Part shown: in pieces, positions 1 to 9,761 of the stretch | Layout: every line of letters starts with the position of its first letter | Numbering within the stretch: position 1 is the first letter of the stretch | Origin: Hymenoscyphus infarciens | Taxonomy: Eukaryota; Ascomycota; Leotiomycetes; Helotiales; Helotiaceae | NCBI GenBank assembly: GCA_001414345.1 | Contig: LLCB01000093.1 | Coordinates: forward strand, 123,591 to 187,590 | Direction: 5' to 3' | DNA length: 64,000 nt | The notes under the pieces: generated by a model | What the model saw: the letters and a program-made list of their open reading frames with translations, nothing else | Database searches by the model: none | What the model was told of the DNA's origin: nothing | Made by a program: the position numbers and the translations under genes

Positions 1-178
1 TTTGCGACTTCAAATGACCTCACAGTGTGGGTATCTTTTGGTAAGGTGGTGGCCAGTGCCTCAAAATCGGCGCACGTCGTAACTTCTCCACTAGCCCGCG
101 GGCAGCCTCGACCTCTCGTCAACCAAAAACACAGCCTTACCCTTTCAACACCACGACCTCTTGGCCAAAACCACCCAA

Positions 179-1174
179 ATGTCGCTCTCATCCTACCTAG
201 CCTCCAAATACCTCAACGCCGAACCCTCCAACGGGAAAAAACGCAAGCGCAAAGCCCCCAAGTCAACAGAAACAGGCCTCATAATAGCAGACGACGACGC
301 CCTAGGTTGGAACCCCTCCGCGCCCTCAGAAGACCCCTCCGACCGCTTCAACGCCCCCACAACCCTCAACACAAAGTCCGCCGAGTTTCGGAAAGCAAAG
401 ACGAATGCCTGGAAGACCGTGGGCGTGCCCGCTCTCCAACCAAATGACGGAGATGATGGCGACGCGGCAGATAAGATCCTCCTCGAAGCAGCGCAAGAAA
501 ACGCCGCTGCAGAACGGGAAGATGAACCTACAATCTTAGAAGACGAGGGCGTGATCAAAATGGGAGATGGCACACATGCCGGACTACAAAGCGCAGCAGC
601 AGTCGCTCGGCAATTCGAGAAGCGGAAACGGGAGGAGAAGGAGGCGTGGGAACGCGAACAAGCTTCCTCTTCCACAGGCAAGAAGAAGGGCACAAAGGGA
701 GAGGAGACGGTATATCGAGACGCCACAGGTCGCCGAATCGACATCTCCATGCGCCGACAAGAAGCCCGTCGCGAACTCGACGAAGCAGCCAAAAAAGAGC
801 GCGAGGAAAAGGAGGCACAGAAGGGCGACGTCCAGCGCGCCATGAAGGAGAAGAGGAAAGAGGACCTAGATGATGCGCGCTTCATACCGTTAGCTCGCGG
901 GATAGACGATGTAGAGATGAATTCCGAGTTGAAGGAGGTGGAGCGGTGGAACGATCCCGCGGCTCAATTCATGGTCAAGAAGAAAGAGGGCAAGAGTGTT
1001 ACGGGGAAACCAATGTATAAGGGCGCTGCGCAGCCAAATAGATATGGGATACGGCCTGGGCATAAATGGGATGGGGTTGATCGCGGGAATGGATGGGAGG
1101 GCGAGAGGTTCAAGGCTATGAATCGGAGGACGAGGAATAAGGAACTGGACTTTGCGTGGCAGATGGATGAATGA
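179..1174 (+). CDS. BUD13: BUD13/Cwc26-like pre-mRNA-splicing factor
   Basis: Single exon, 331 aa. The reading frame is open a few codons upstream but the first ATG is at 179, giving MSLSSYLASKYLNAE, the usual start of fungal Cwc26. Bud13 is a subunit of the RES (retention and splicing) complex with Snu17 and Pml1; it associates with the activated spliceosome in the nucleus. Seen: a charged lysine/arginine/glutamate-rich middle, the conserved block around residues 178-200 (ETVYRDATGRRIDISMRRQE) and the diagnostic C-terminus from about residue 285, with the YKGAAQPNRYGIRPGHKWDG segment, an NGWEGERF segment and a terminal DFAWQMDE. Length is normal for a filamentous fungus and no intron is needed. 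It converges on TFG1, whose stop lies 300 bp away. Confidence 0.93.
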   Translation: MSLSSYLASKYLNAEPSNGKKRKRKAPKSTETGLIIADDDALGWNPSAPSEDPSDRFNAPTTLNTKSAEFRKAKTNAWKTVGVPALQPNDGDDGDAADKILLEAAQENAAAEREDEPTILEDEGVIKMGDGTHAGLQSAAAVARQFEKRKREEKEAWEREQASSSTGKKKGTKGEETVYRDATGRRIDISMRRQEARRELDEAAKKEREEKEAQKGDVQRAMKEKRKEDLDDARFIPLARGIDDVEMNSELKEVERWNDPAAQFMVKKKEGKSVTGKPMYKGAAQPNRYGIRPGHKWDGVDRGNGWEGERFKAMNRRTRNKELDFAWQMDE

Positions 1175-1474
1175 AGAGTATCACATGGCGATTATCACGG
1201 GGAGATCAATTTGTATATGTGTATTATTTGATGGCTTTGGTTTCGGCCTGGTACATAAAGCAGCGCTCGGCTGCCACCCAAACTTGGGAATATTACTTTA
1301 GAAATTTTCTGTCCAACAGGACAGTCCCCCATGGTATATGTACAGTGCCACTTGGTGGCCTGAAATTGATATGGAAATCTGGTGAAAACCCAAAGACCTG
1401 GCACCAGATGAACCACTCAGAATGTCGGGTATTCTCGTTTCAATAAACCTCCCAACCTGACCAACAAGGCGTAT
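1175..1474. other. Convergent intergenic region, BUD13/TFG1
   Basis: Three hundred bases between the two stop codons must hold both 3' UTRs. The open frames here are short and resemble no protein family I know. Confidence 0.6.
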
Positions 1475-3762
1475 TTACTGTGGTTTAGGTCGAAGAAGCT
1501 TGTTGTCTCCATAAGCAGAGTTCTCCTTGACGAATCGAATAAAATCCTTTTTGCTCGTCTTGCCTTCACCGTCACCCACACGCGACTTGAAGATCTTCAT
1601 CAAATCACCAATGGAGATTCCTTCTGCAGGAAGGGCAGCAATAATCTCATGAGGTTGAATGGGACCTGCGCCTGGAGATTGCGAGCCTGCTGGAGCTGTG
1701 AGTTTAACATGTATTAGCAAGCAAAAACCGACAAAAACAACGGAAGTAAAAATAACAAAAGACGGAAAGGGATTGCTTACGTGATAAAGGACTTCCAGCA
1801 CGACTGCTTGTGCCCTTTGGTGCCTCCGGGCTACCTGCTCGAGAACCTGAGGGACTTCCCTTGAGGCGAAGCTTGATCTTCTGCTTCTTCCCCTCTTCTC
1901 CGCCGGTAGCTTCTCCGTCACTCATTGAGCCACCAAGAGCTGAACTTGGTTTTGGCGTAGAAGATTGAATTTCGGAGACCTTGGATGGGTTAACACTGAG
2001 TTTAATGACAGAAGACTTTCGGCCGGGGAGGGTTTGAGATGCAGGTGCGGGGGATCCAGAAATGGGTGTACTTGCGCCAGAAGGTTGAGAAGACGTGTGC
2101 TTCTTCTTGTGTTTCTTTCGGGTAGATTCATTGCCAGATGATTCCGAGAGGTTTGGTGATCCTGATCTCTTGAGGCTATTCTTGGGTCTTCCCTTGGTAG
2201 CATCGGTGTGCTTTGGACGACCAGAGGGCGTATTTGTACCCTTGGATGAGGCACCAGAAGGTAGCTTGGAAGCGGTAGTGGTAGATTTGTCCTTTTGCTT
2301 GTTCTTCGCCTCCTCGTCCTTTCGCTTATCAATCTCCTTTTGCTTCTCTTCATCCGAAGTATCGTCTTCGCTCTGCTATTTGTTAGCTGACAACCAATCT
2401 ACATTTAGGTCAAATACTCACGGATTCAGAATAAGGATGGTCAGAATCACTCTCATAAATCCAATTCTTCTCCCGTCGAGTCAATGCCTTTCTGGTCTTC
2501 TTGCCAAGCTTCTTCTCTGTCTCCATTTCTTCCAGTTCCTTCTCCAGTTCCTTCTCAACGAGAGCTTCATTTGCCTGATCGAAGACATTGGCATTGAGCT
2601 GCTCACGCTTGATCTTGGACTGAGTTTCCTTGGATTCCTCATCATCATTAGGTTCAACAGTAACTTGTTCATCATCGTCCTGAAACAGGTCATCCTCTGC
2701 GAAATCGAGCTCGTCCATATCAGCCATCTCGCTCTTATTCGCACTCTTCGCAGTTTGACTTTCGGATTTAACAGTGTAAAGTCTATGCATGGGTTGAGCC
2801 TTTGTAGCGGCCTTCTTTTCAGTTTCTTGCATGACCCAACGCGCCTCCTTCGTCTTCTTATTCAATTGCGCTTCTGCTTCCTCGATGGTGAAGGCTCTAA
2901 ATTTGTTTTTGGCTGTGAACTTGTACCACTTCTCCATCGGGACCATCAAAAATCTGCCACCGTCGATAACAAGCATTGCATTTGTGTCCGACAAGGCAGC
3001 CTCATAATTACCCACCCAAGTGTTCTTGCTTTCCGCGTCCTCGAGATGCCACGGCAAAGCTTCCTCATAGCGCAAGTCGGATGCCTTCTTTTGTTCCTCG
3101 GTTTTGTCCAAACGAAATACCTGGCTCGTCTTCTCTCCTTTGAAAGCCTGATTCTTCTTCTGTGCCGGGTGGTTTCTCGATGGCGCGATCTGGGCGAGGT
3201 CGGCTGCTCTCTTCGCGTCCTTCTCTGCCTTGAGTATCTCCATCTTTTCTCTCTCCTTGGAATCCATTGGCACATCATCCATAACGACATCTTCCTTTCC
3301 CACTTGACCTGGAGGTGGTTGCTTGGGATCTCTCCTATGTAAGGTGACGGGCCGAATAAACTCTTCTGGATCCGCAGGATTTACATCCGTCTTGCTGCTG
3401 AAGCGTATGATATGGTATCTCAAACCTTCGCGCAGTGCCTTTTTCGTGGTATACAGAGGGAAGTCTTGATAACGGCCGGTGGGTTGGCGAGTCCAACCAT
3501 CAAATTTCTGACCTGGAACGGCGCCATTTGTAGGAGGGGCGGCACCGTTGACAGGATATAGACCCCTTGAGGGAGCGGTTGGGCGATTTGAGATGGTAGG
3601 TGGTGTAGCGCCCTTTGGGAGATTTGGTGCTCTGACAGCTTTCTTGCGAGGTTGTCTCAAAGGGTCTGCGGCTTTTGGCTTGCGGGTGAATTGGGATGGG
3701 CGAGGCGGACCACCGTTGGGGGTAGGTTGGCCATTTGATTGACCAGAAGGTGAGGCGCTCAT
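1475..3762 (-). CDS. TFG1: Transcription initiation factor IIF subunit alpha
   Basis: Complement of exons 3762-2422, 2375-1781 and 1695-1475; 718 aa. Introns (donors GTGAGT and GTAAGC, acceptors TAG and CACAG) keep phase exactly. At the first acceptor a choice between 2375 and 2372 changes one Gln. TFIIF alpha (Rap74/Tfg1) binds RNA polymerase II and TFIIB in the preinitiation complex. Seen: a low-complexity Ser/Pro/Gly N-terminus; a TFIIF-alpha N-terminal block at about residues 85-125 (FDGWTRQPTGRYQDFPLY, then the LRYHIIRFSSK segment); a later WVGNYEAALSD...LVIDGGRFLMVP stretch typical of the triple-barrel dimerisation region; a long acidic and basic linker; and a C-terminal winged-helix-like region beginning about residue 655 (IIAALPAEGISIGDLMKIFK) and ending at the stop. 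An intact, essential-type gene with an ATG at 3762. Confidence 0.9.
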
Positions 3763-4901
3763 GATTTCGGCTGTGTACTATGCAGGAGGAGAGAGTTGGT
3801 GATGCTCTGGGTATGGAAAGGAGGCGACCGAGTAGTCTCAAAGTATTGTCGTCAACTATGTCATTGACTGCCTAGAAGGCCTTCTTCATGAAGCTGCGCC
3901 CAAGGCGCGGACAGGCGGAGGATGTTTCTTTGCGCCGAATGACAGTATTGCGGCAATGGTGATGTAGATATTCGGATGGAAGGAGGTTAGGTTGAAGGTG
4001 GTTGCGAAGAGGGGGCGGAGGGGGGTGGAGGGGGGTGGAGGGGTGGAAGATGGTGTTTGGAGATGGAGGTATCGTATCTTTGTTTCTTTGACAGGAATGT
4101 CGCGAAGTCATGCTTGAGGCTGGCCTTGCCTTGTCTTGTCGCTGTCCCAATCTGGTAAGGCGGGGCGCAGAGCCTCAGTCTCAGTGGCTTGACTGGTGTG
4201 TGGCTGAATGCCTCCCTTGTGGAACTTCACAACTTCACAACCTTTCACAGCTTGGCAAGGCAGGAACAATTACAACGCTATTGTGAAGACCATCAACTGC
4301 CAGGCCAGGATAACCGTCTTTCCCGTTATTCTGCTTTAAACCCATTGTTTCCAGGTCAATTCCGCAAAGACAATGGATGCGGCTATTCGCAGTTGTGCAT
4401 CCTGACAGTTCAATCCCAGCCCTGATTGGGTCCAATTTCAATAGACGGGAACAGGTGAATTGGAATAGCAAACGGAAGGTTTACAGCGACCACACATATC
4501 AGAGTTCACCCCCAAAGAAGACAAATCAAGAGGATATCAGTTAGTTCCCTCTGATAATTCCAGATTCATGCTTTACTGAACTCACTTCCTCAGGGCAATA
4601 TTCTAGGTGGAAGAGACCAAGTTGTCACCTGATCTCCCTCTTATAGCTGATGCCCTGGGCTTGCCTTTGCTAGTGCGCATGGGCCCGCTATCTAAAGGGA
4701 TCATTTTTCAGTAGCCTCGGCTTAATACCATAAGGTTGACACGACAAACCAGCTTGCTCGGACTTAGACTTGGACTTGGACTTGGACTTACAGAGTAGCG
4801 CTCTCACCAAAACAGTAACCCTCTCCGCACTACCACTACCGGTACACTCGCTGCTATCAACCCGACTAGTGTAACAACACTGGCAAGTCAAGGTGTATGA
4901 G
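3763..4901. promoter_or_regulatory. Divergent promoter region, TFG1 / nucleotidyltransferase
   Basis: This 1.1-kb spacer separates the divergently transcribed TFG1 and Cid1-like genes. It contains a G-rich tract at about 4011-4050 (repeated GGAGGGGGGTGGA) and a hexanucleotide repeat of GGACTT units at about 4755-4790, which probably falls in the 5' UTR of the downstream gene. I see no coding sequence. Confidence 0.5.
4755..4790 (+). repeat. GGACTT hexanucleotide microsatellite
   Basis: About five to six imperfect copies of a GGACTT/AGACTT unit, about 110 bp upstream of the start codon at 4902. Confidence 0.7.
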
Positions 4902-7900
4902 ATGTTTCCATCTTCCCAAGATGGAACTGCTCCAGGTGCTGGTAATGATTTGGAGTCGCGTCTCAGAGGACTGATTCTCAACAATGCCAATGCCAATGCC
5001 AATGCCAATGCCAATGCCAATGCCGCTCCCAACCTCAATATTGGACCTGTCACAAGCGCCTCTGTCCCAGATCCAAGAGTCCAGCTACCACCTCATATGC
5101 GGTTGGCGTCACCAGAGGAACAGGCTTTATATCTGGAGAACGCGAAAAATCGAAGAATTCGAGAGAACCAATCCATGGGCACTCAACAAACAAGTCCTCA
5201 ATCCTCAGCTTCGCACCCCGCTTCTTCCAAAGGAGCCAAGAGACCAAACCAGGCACAGAGAAGACAGATGAACTCCCAGTTATCGATTCCCATAGAGAAC
5301 AGAACAAACAACTTCTCGAACAACTCTGGATTTGGACGCTCTCCTGGTCAAGGACCTACCCAATGGGCCCACTCTCACCACAACCCTCCACCTCACATGC
5401 AACAAAACCAGCAGCGCTACAACCAGCACCAAGGTCACTCGCCTCGCTTCCAGAATCATGGACCACCTACTCCTTACTCTCCACAAAGCTCCTTTTCGCA
5501 AGGGAGCCCGCGCTCGCCGATGCCACCATACCAACAAACCCCCAGACCCCATGGGCCACCTCGTCAAAGTCCTCAGCAACAACAGTTTGTGGCCGGTCCT
5601 TATTCGCCCAGGAACCAACCACAAGGAAGACAGCTCTACCAACCAGGTGCCCATCAAGGCCAGCCTCGTAGCTTCAGCCAAAATCCAGAGGATATAGCGA
5701 AACAAAGTTACCATCTTGAAGGTTTAGTGCAGCTACACGTGCCGGTCGTTGGAGTTGACTCGAAAGAGGAAACCGAGAAGGAGACCTTCAGAGCTATGGT
5801 GGAGCAAGCATGTCGAGAAGCAATTGCTGCCTATGAACAACAGGAGCTTGGCGAGAAGCAGTTTGATCCTCTGTCGGTACAACTGCAGTGCTTTGGGAGC
5901 ATGATGTCTGGATTCGCAACCAAAGCATCCGATATGGATCTTGCGCTCCTCAGTCCAAAATCAATGCAGCTTCCCGACTCCCCAGATTCCCCCATACCAC
6001 GATTACTCGAGAAGACCCTCCTCGACATGGGTTTTGGGGCACGATTGTTGACCAGAACTAGAGTACCCATAATCAAGCTCTGCGAGAAGCCAACAGACAA
6101 GTTAAGAGCAGATCTCCTTCAAGAACGTGAAAAATGGGAGACTGGGTTTGTTGAGGAAGCAGAACATGACGAAGAAGGGGAGCAGACTTTAAGCACAAAG
6201 CCCGATGTCCCAACTCCAAACGACAAATCCACGCCTGAATTATCCACTACTTCTGGTCCTGCTATCGAGGAGTCGAACGAAGCAAAGCTTGCCGGCTTGA
6301 AGCAAAAGAACCAGTCACACCTCGAATACCTAAATTCAGCAAAACGAGTCCTCAGAAAGCTTGGTGGTCGCGATTACTCCGCCGGATCTCCCGACCTGAA
6401 TGAAACAGAGTCCAATATTTTGCATGGCGTATGCAAAGCATATATATCCGGCCTCTCTTCGCAGCCTCTATTACAACATTTGAAAGGATACCCCTCCATT
6501 TCTCCTCTGTTTGAACCCCAAGAACAACCAATCTGTCGCACATTGCAGGGGCTTTCACTCCAAGTGGAAGGGGAGCGTCTTGTTATGGGTTGGGATAAGC
6601 GCCCTCTTAGTGAAGATCAGGATCAGCGCGAGCACGAGTGTCTTATTATACTTGAAAATTGGCGCACATTACAGAACCACCCAGCACCTGTCTCTTTCAA
6701 CGAATCTCTGAAGTATAGTCGAGACCTTTACGTCTTGAACGAGAGGTTGAAGAGAATTAATTCATTGCAGCTGGTATACCTCGAACAGTTCCAGCATGAA
6801 GAGCCGTTTGACTATCACTCGCGTGCTGAGCGCATTGCAGATCATCTTAGAGGAAGCGACCGACAAGAGAAAAACAAAGCCATTACCCCTGTGGTGGTCA
6901 GACATTACGTTCGCGGGATCAACAACCAAGAGATCCGAGAGGGTTTACAAAAGATGTCTCTAGAACGGGCATCACTCCTGCGTGTTGCTCTTCAGCACAG
7001 GGTCATGCAACTTGCAATGGACTATAAGCACGCTTTAAAAACACACGTCTTCGAGGAGGCAGATGTACCGGCTATTGAGGAATACATAAAGATTCTTGAA
7101 AGCACTGATGTAACGAAACCAGGTTCAACTCTCGCATCTGCGCCAAGTAGCGATATGAAAGGACTGATTGCGCGTATCCGAACTTTGCCTGACCCTTCTA
7201 CAACATCTTTGAACAAATCTCGTGATCGGTATAAGGACCATCTTGAGTTTCCAAAGTCTGATATAGGTATTCAATGCGATATCAATTTTTCAGCTCATCT
7301 CGCCATTCACAATACGTTACTTCTCCGCTGTTATTCTCATTGCGACCCGCGAGTCAGAAATATGATCTTGTTCGTCAAGCACTGGGCCAAAACTCGAGGG
7401 ATCAACACACCATACAGAGGATCACTCAGCAGTTACGGATATGTTCTTATGGTTCTTCATTATCTTGTCAATGTCGCTCAGCCATTTGTCTGTCCGAATC
7501 TACAAACCACCAATAACAAGGACCCACCATCATATCTTCCCCCGGCAGAAATTGCTGCTCGGACGACTTGCAACGGCTGTGACGTACGATTCTGGCGCAA
7601 CGAATCAGAGATTCGGAGTCTTGCAGAGCGAAAAATGCTCAACCACAACCATGATACCGTGGGTCTCCTGCTTAGGGGTTTCTTCGAATACTACGCTCAG
7701 AGCGGCGCCATGTCAACAATTCAACATAGAGGCTTCGACTGGGGTAGAGAAGTGCTGAGTTTGAGAACCCAAGGTGGAATCCTCTCCAAGCAAGAGAAGG
7801 GATGGGTAGGCGCAAAGACCACGATAGAAACCAATGTAGTGGCACCACCAACATCATCAACGGCCCCAGCATCGGAGGCAAATGATGTGGCTCCAGCTCC

Positions 7901-8276
7901 AGCGGTCGTGACAGCCCCTACAGAAGACGGAGCTGATGTGAAGAACCCGAAAATCCACCCCCCAAAGCAAGTCGAGGAGATCAAGGAAATTCGCCACCGG
8001 TACCTATTTGCCATCGAAGACCCGTTCGAGCTCGACCACAATGTGGCTAGAACCGTAACCCACAATGGCATTGTTTCGATCCGAGATGAATTCCGACGCG
8101 CATGGCGCATCATCCGCAACATTGAGAAGCCCGAACAACGCGATGGTGGACTTCTCGATGCGTTGGATGTGAATGCTAATGCTAAGGGTAGCTGGCGAGA
8201 GTTGTTGGACCTCATCCATGGACCGCCGCCCAAGGAGGGGTTGGAGGGAATGAAGGAGTTGCATGAGAAGCAATGA
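4902..8276 (+). CDS. Cid1-type poly(A)/poly(U) nucleotidyltransferase with a large insertion
   Basis: Single exon, 1124 aa; first ATG is at 4902 (MFPSSQDG). Cid1-family enzymes add A or U residues to RNA 3' ends using a DNA polymerase beta-like fold with three catalytic Asp. Seen: an Asn-Ala repeat near residues 28-41; a long Q/P/S-rich, probably disordered region to about 270; the nucleotide-binding helix FGS at 331-333; catalytic D344 and D346 in SDMDLALL; the beta strand RVPIIKL near residue 392; then about 390 extra residues before the third Asp, D793, in IGIQCDINF. The central fold continues with VRNMILFVKHWAKTRGI and SSYGYVLMVLHYL. The PAP-associated domain is marked by LLLRGFFEYYA and IEDPFELDHNVARTV near 1030-1045. 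Nuclear versus cytoplasmic role, and A versus U preference, cannot be told from this sequence. Confidence 0.85.
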   Translation: MFPSSQDGTAPGAGNDLESRLRGLILNNANANANANANANAAPNLNIGPVTSASVPDPRVQLPPHMRLASPEEQALYLENAKNRRIRENQSMGTQQTSPQSSASHPASSKGAKRPNQAQRRQMNSQLSIPIENRTNNFSNNSGFGRSPGQGPTQWAHSHHNPPPHMQQNQQRYNQHQGHSPRFQNHGPPTPYSPQSSFSQGSPRSPMPPYQQTPRPHGPPRQSPQQQQFVAGPYSPRNQPQGRQLYQPGAHQGQPRSFSQNPEDIAKQSYHLEGLVQLHVPVVGVDSKEETEKETFRAMVEQACREAIAAYEQQELGEKQFDPLSVQLQCFGSMMSGFATKASDMDLALLSPKSMQLPDSPDSPIPRLLEKTLLDMGFGARLLTRTRVPIIKLCEKPTDKLRADLLQEREKWETGFVEEAEHDEEGEQTLSTKPDVPTPNDKSTPELSTTSGPAIEESNEAKLAGLKQKNQSHLEYLNSAKRVLRKLGGRDYSAGSPDLNETESNILHGVCKAYISGLSSQPLLQHLKGYPSISPLFEPQEQPICRTLQGLSLQVEGERLVMGWDKRPLSEDQDQREHECLIILENWRTLQNHPAPVSFNESLKYSRDLYVLNERLKRINSLQLVYLEQFQHEEPFDYHSRAERIADHLRGSDRQEKNKAITPVVVRHYVRGINNQEIREGLQKMSLERASLLRVALQHRVMQLAMDYKHALKTHVFEEADVPAIEEYIKILESTDVTKPGSTLASAPSSDMKGLIARIRTLPDPSTTSLNKSRDRYKDHLEFPKSDIGIQCDINFSAHLAIHNTLLLRCYSHCDPRVRNMILFVKHWAKTRGINTPYRGSLSSYGYVLMVLHYLVNVAQPFVCPNLQTTNNKDPPSYLPPAEIAARTTCNGCDVRFWRNESEIRSLAERKMLNHNHDTVGLLLRGFFEYYAQSGAMSTIQHRGFDWGREVLSLRTQGGILSKQEKGWVGAKTTIETNVVAPPTSSTAPASEANDVAPAPAVVTAPTEDGADVKNPKIHPPKQVEEIKEIRHRYLFAIEDPFELDHNVARTVTHNGIVSIRDEFRRAWRIIRNIEKPEQRDGGLLDALDVNANAKGSWRELLDLIHGPPPKEGLEGMKELHEKQ
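4983..5024 (+). repeat. AATGCC coding microsatellite (seven copies)
   Basis: Seven perfect AATGCC units in frame, encoding alternating Asn-Ala inside the nucleotidyltransferase. Multiples of six keep the frame, so copy number can vary without breaking the gene. Confidence 0.95.
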
Positions 8277-8760
8277 GGTTCTGAGATGAAAATGGGGGTA
8301 TTGACATGATATTACGATGATGTTTTTTTTTTTTTGGCGAAAATCGAGTTACGCTGGTGGGCTAGATAGATATGGGGAAAGAAGCGATTCTAGTGGTGAG
8401 CTCATTTGCGGTTGCGTCGTTTTGCATTGCTTTTACCTTACCTTTACTTGCATGGATGTATATGACAGAGTATGAATGAAAAAGTTTGCGATTTTAAAGG
8501 TTCTATTTTTGATGAAATGATTGAATTTTTTCGTTCCTTTTTTAATTTATTTTTGCGGCAAATCTTATGGGCATTCTCTCATTTTATTACTTGTATATAT
8601 ACGTATGGTGAAGGTTGGGCGTACTTCTATGTGAGACTCCTCTTCTTTAACGTAGATTTTATAATCGCTAGAAAGGGAGTTACTATGTATACGTTCTCTA
8701 GTAGTTGATATCTTATAAGAAGACCTGAAAAGGCCACCAGGTGAGCTACTATTTCAATTC
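8277..8760. other. 3' flank of nucleotidyltransferase grading into AT-rich DNA
   Basis: Presumed 3' UTR and terminator, with a T-run at about 8322-8335. Composition shifts to AT-rich over about 400 bp. No coding sequence recognised. Confidence 0.5.
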
Positions 8761-9148
8761 TTCATTTCTCCTTCGTGTAATTATTTCATTTATTAGAAGC
8801 CGCGGGAGAAGGTTATTATATAAGTATTATATATTCCTATATAATCTTTCCTTTAACCTTTCTCTATATACTTATATTTATTATTAGTGATACAAATCTA
8901 GTAGAAGTCTATTAAGTAGATGTTATTCCAGCGATCTTTTTCCAGCTCTCCTCTGGCCGAGTAGTTTAATTATATATCGGAGATTTTTAGTATAAGTCTT
9001 TTGTGTCGTTATGCTTTCGATGGAATTTAGAAAGAATTGGTACTTGAAGGTTTGTTTGTTTATTCGTACTTTTTAATATTTAATTGATCTATTGTTATGT
9101 TAGAGATAGTTAGGATAAATCTGTTGAAAAAATTGTAGTTCAGATAGA

Positions 9149-9677
9149 TATAGTGAGTTGCGAGTTAAGCTTGAATTTGCCCACTTTTTTTGTAATCCGA
9201 GCTTTTTAAGAAAATTCTTTGATTTCTTCTCTTTTTAGGTACTCTTTTACCTTTTACTTAATAATAACGTATAATATACTATTTATAAGAATAGGAAAGA
9301 AAAGGCTTATATCTCCTCTTATACTCTATAAACTTTATAGGATAAAAACAGATAATTTTATATCTGTCTTAATTTTTATAGAGTCTTAGTATAGCCTATT
9401 ATTAACCTTATAGCCTTATAAGGCACGTAGAGGTAGTGAAATTTTTTTAGAGGTAATTTTAAGAATTATTTATTCTTTAGTTTACTTTTATTATACTTAC
9501 TTTAAATTAATAAGTAATATAGGAGAGAGATAATTAGATATAGAGCTTCTTTCTAGCTAGGCCTCGTCTCTTTTAGAGTACTTTTATTTTCTGTCTTTTA
9601 AAGAAAGAAGGAAATAAAAAAAAGCTCGGATTACAAAAAAAGTGAGCAGATTCAAGCTTAACTCGCAACTTACTATA
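9149..9677. mobile_element. 529-bp MITE with ~60-bp terminal inverted repeats, TA target site
   Basis: The left end (TAGTGAGTTGCGAGTTAAGC..., from 9151) and the reverse complement of the right end (TAGTAAGTTGCGAGTTAAGC..., reading back from 9675) match for about 58 bases with three differences, all transitions. TA dinucleotides flank both ends (9149-9150 and 9676-9677), as in Tc1/mariner-type insertions. No transposase frame fits inside, so it is non-autonomous. Partial relatives lie at 12,957 and 13,182. Confidence 0.8.
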
Positions 9678-9761
9678 GTCGGATTTTTTTATTTTTTCTT
9701 TTAAAAAAAAGTCTTCTAGTAGTGCTTCTTTTCGTCTAAGTGGATTTGGTTATCTAGTTAC

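Noticed and set aside
193..885. Minus-strand Ser/Arg-rich frame of 230 codons opposite BUD13
   Set aside because: Complement of the Glu/Lys-rich BUD13 coding sequence; no domain.
2095..3342. Long plus-strand open frame of about 415 codons opposite TFG1
   Set aside because: It lies entirely antisense to the well-supported TFIIF alpha exons and intron, and its composition is the complement of Lys/Glu-rich coding sequence.
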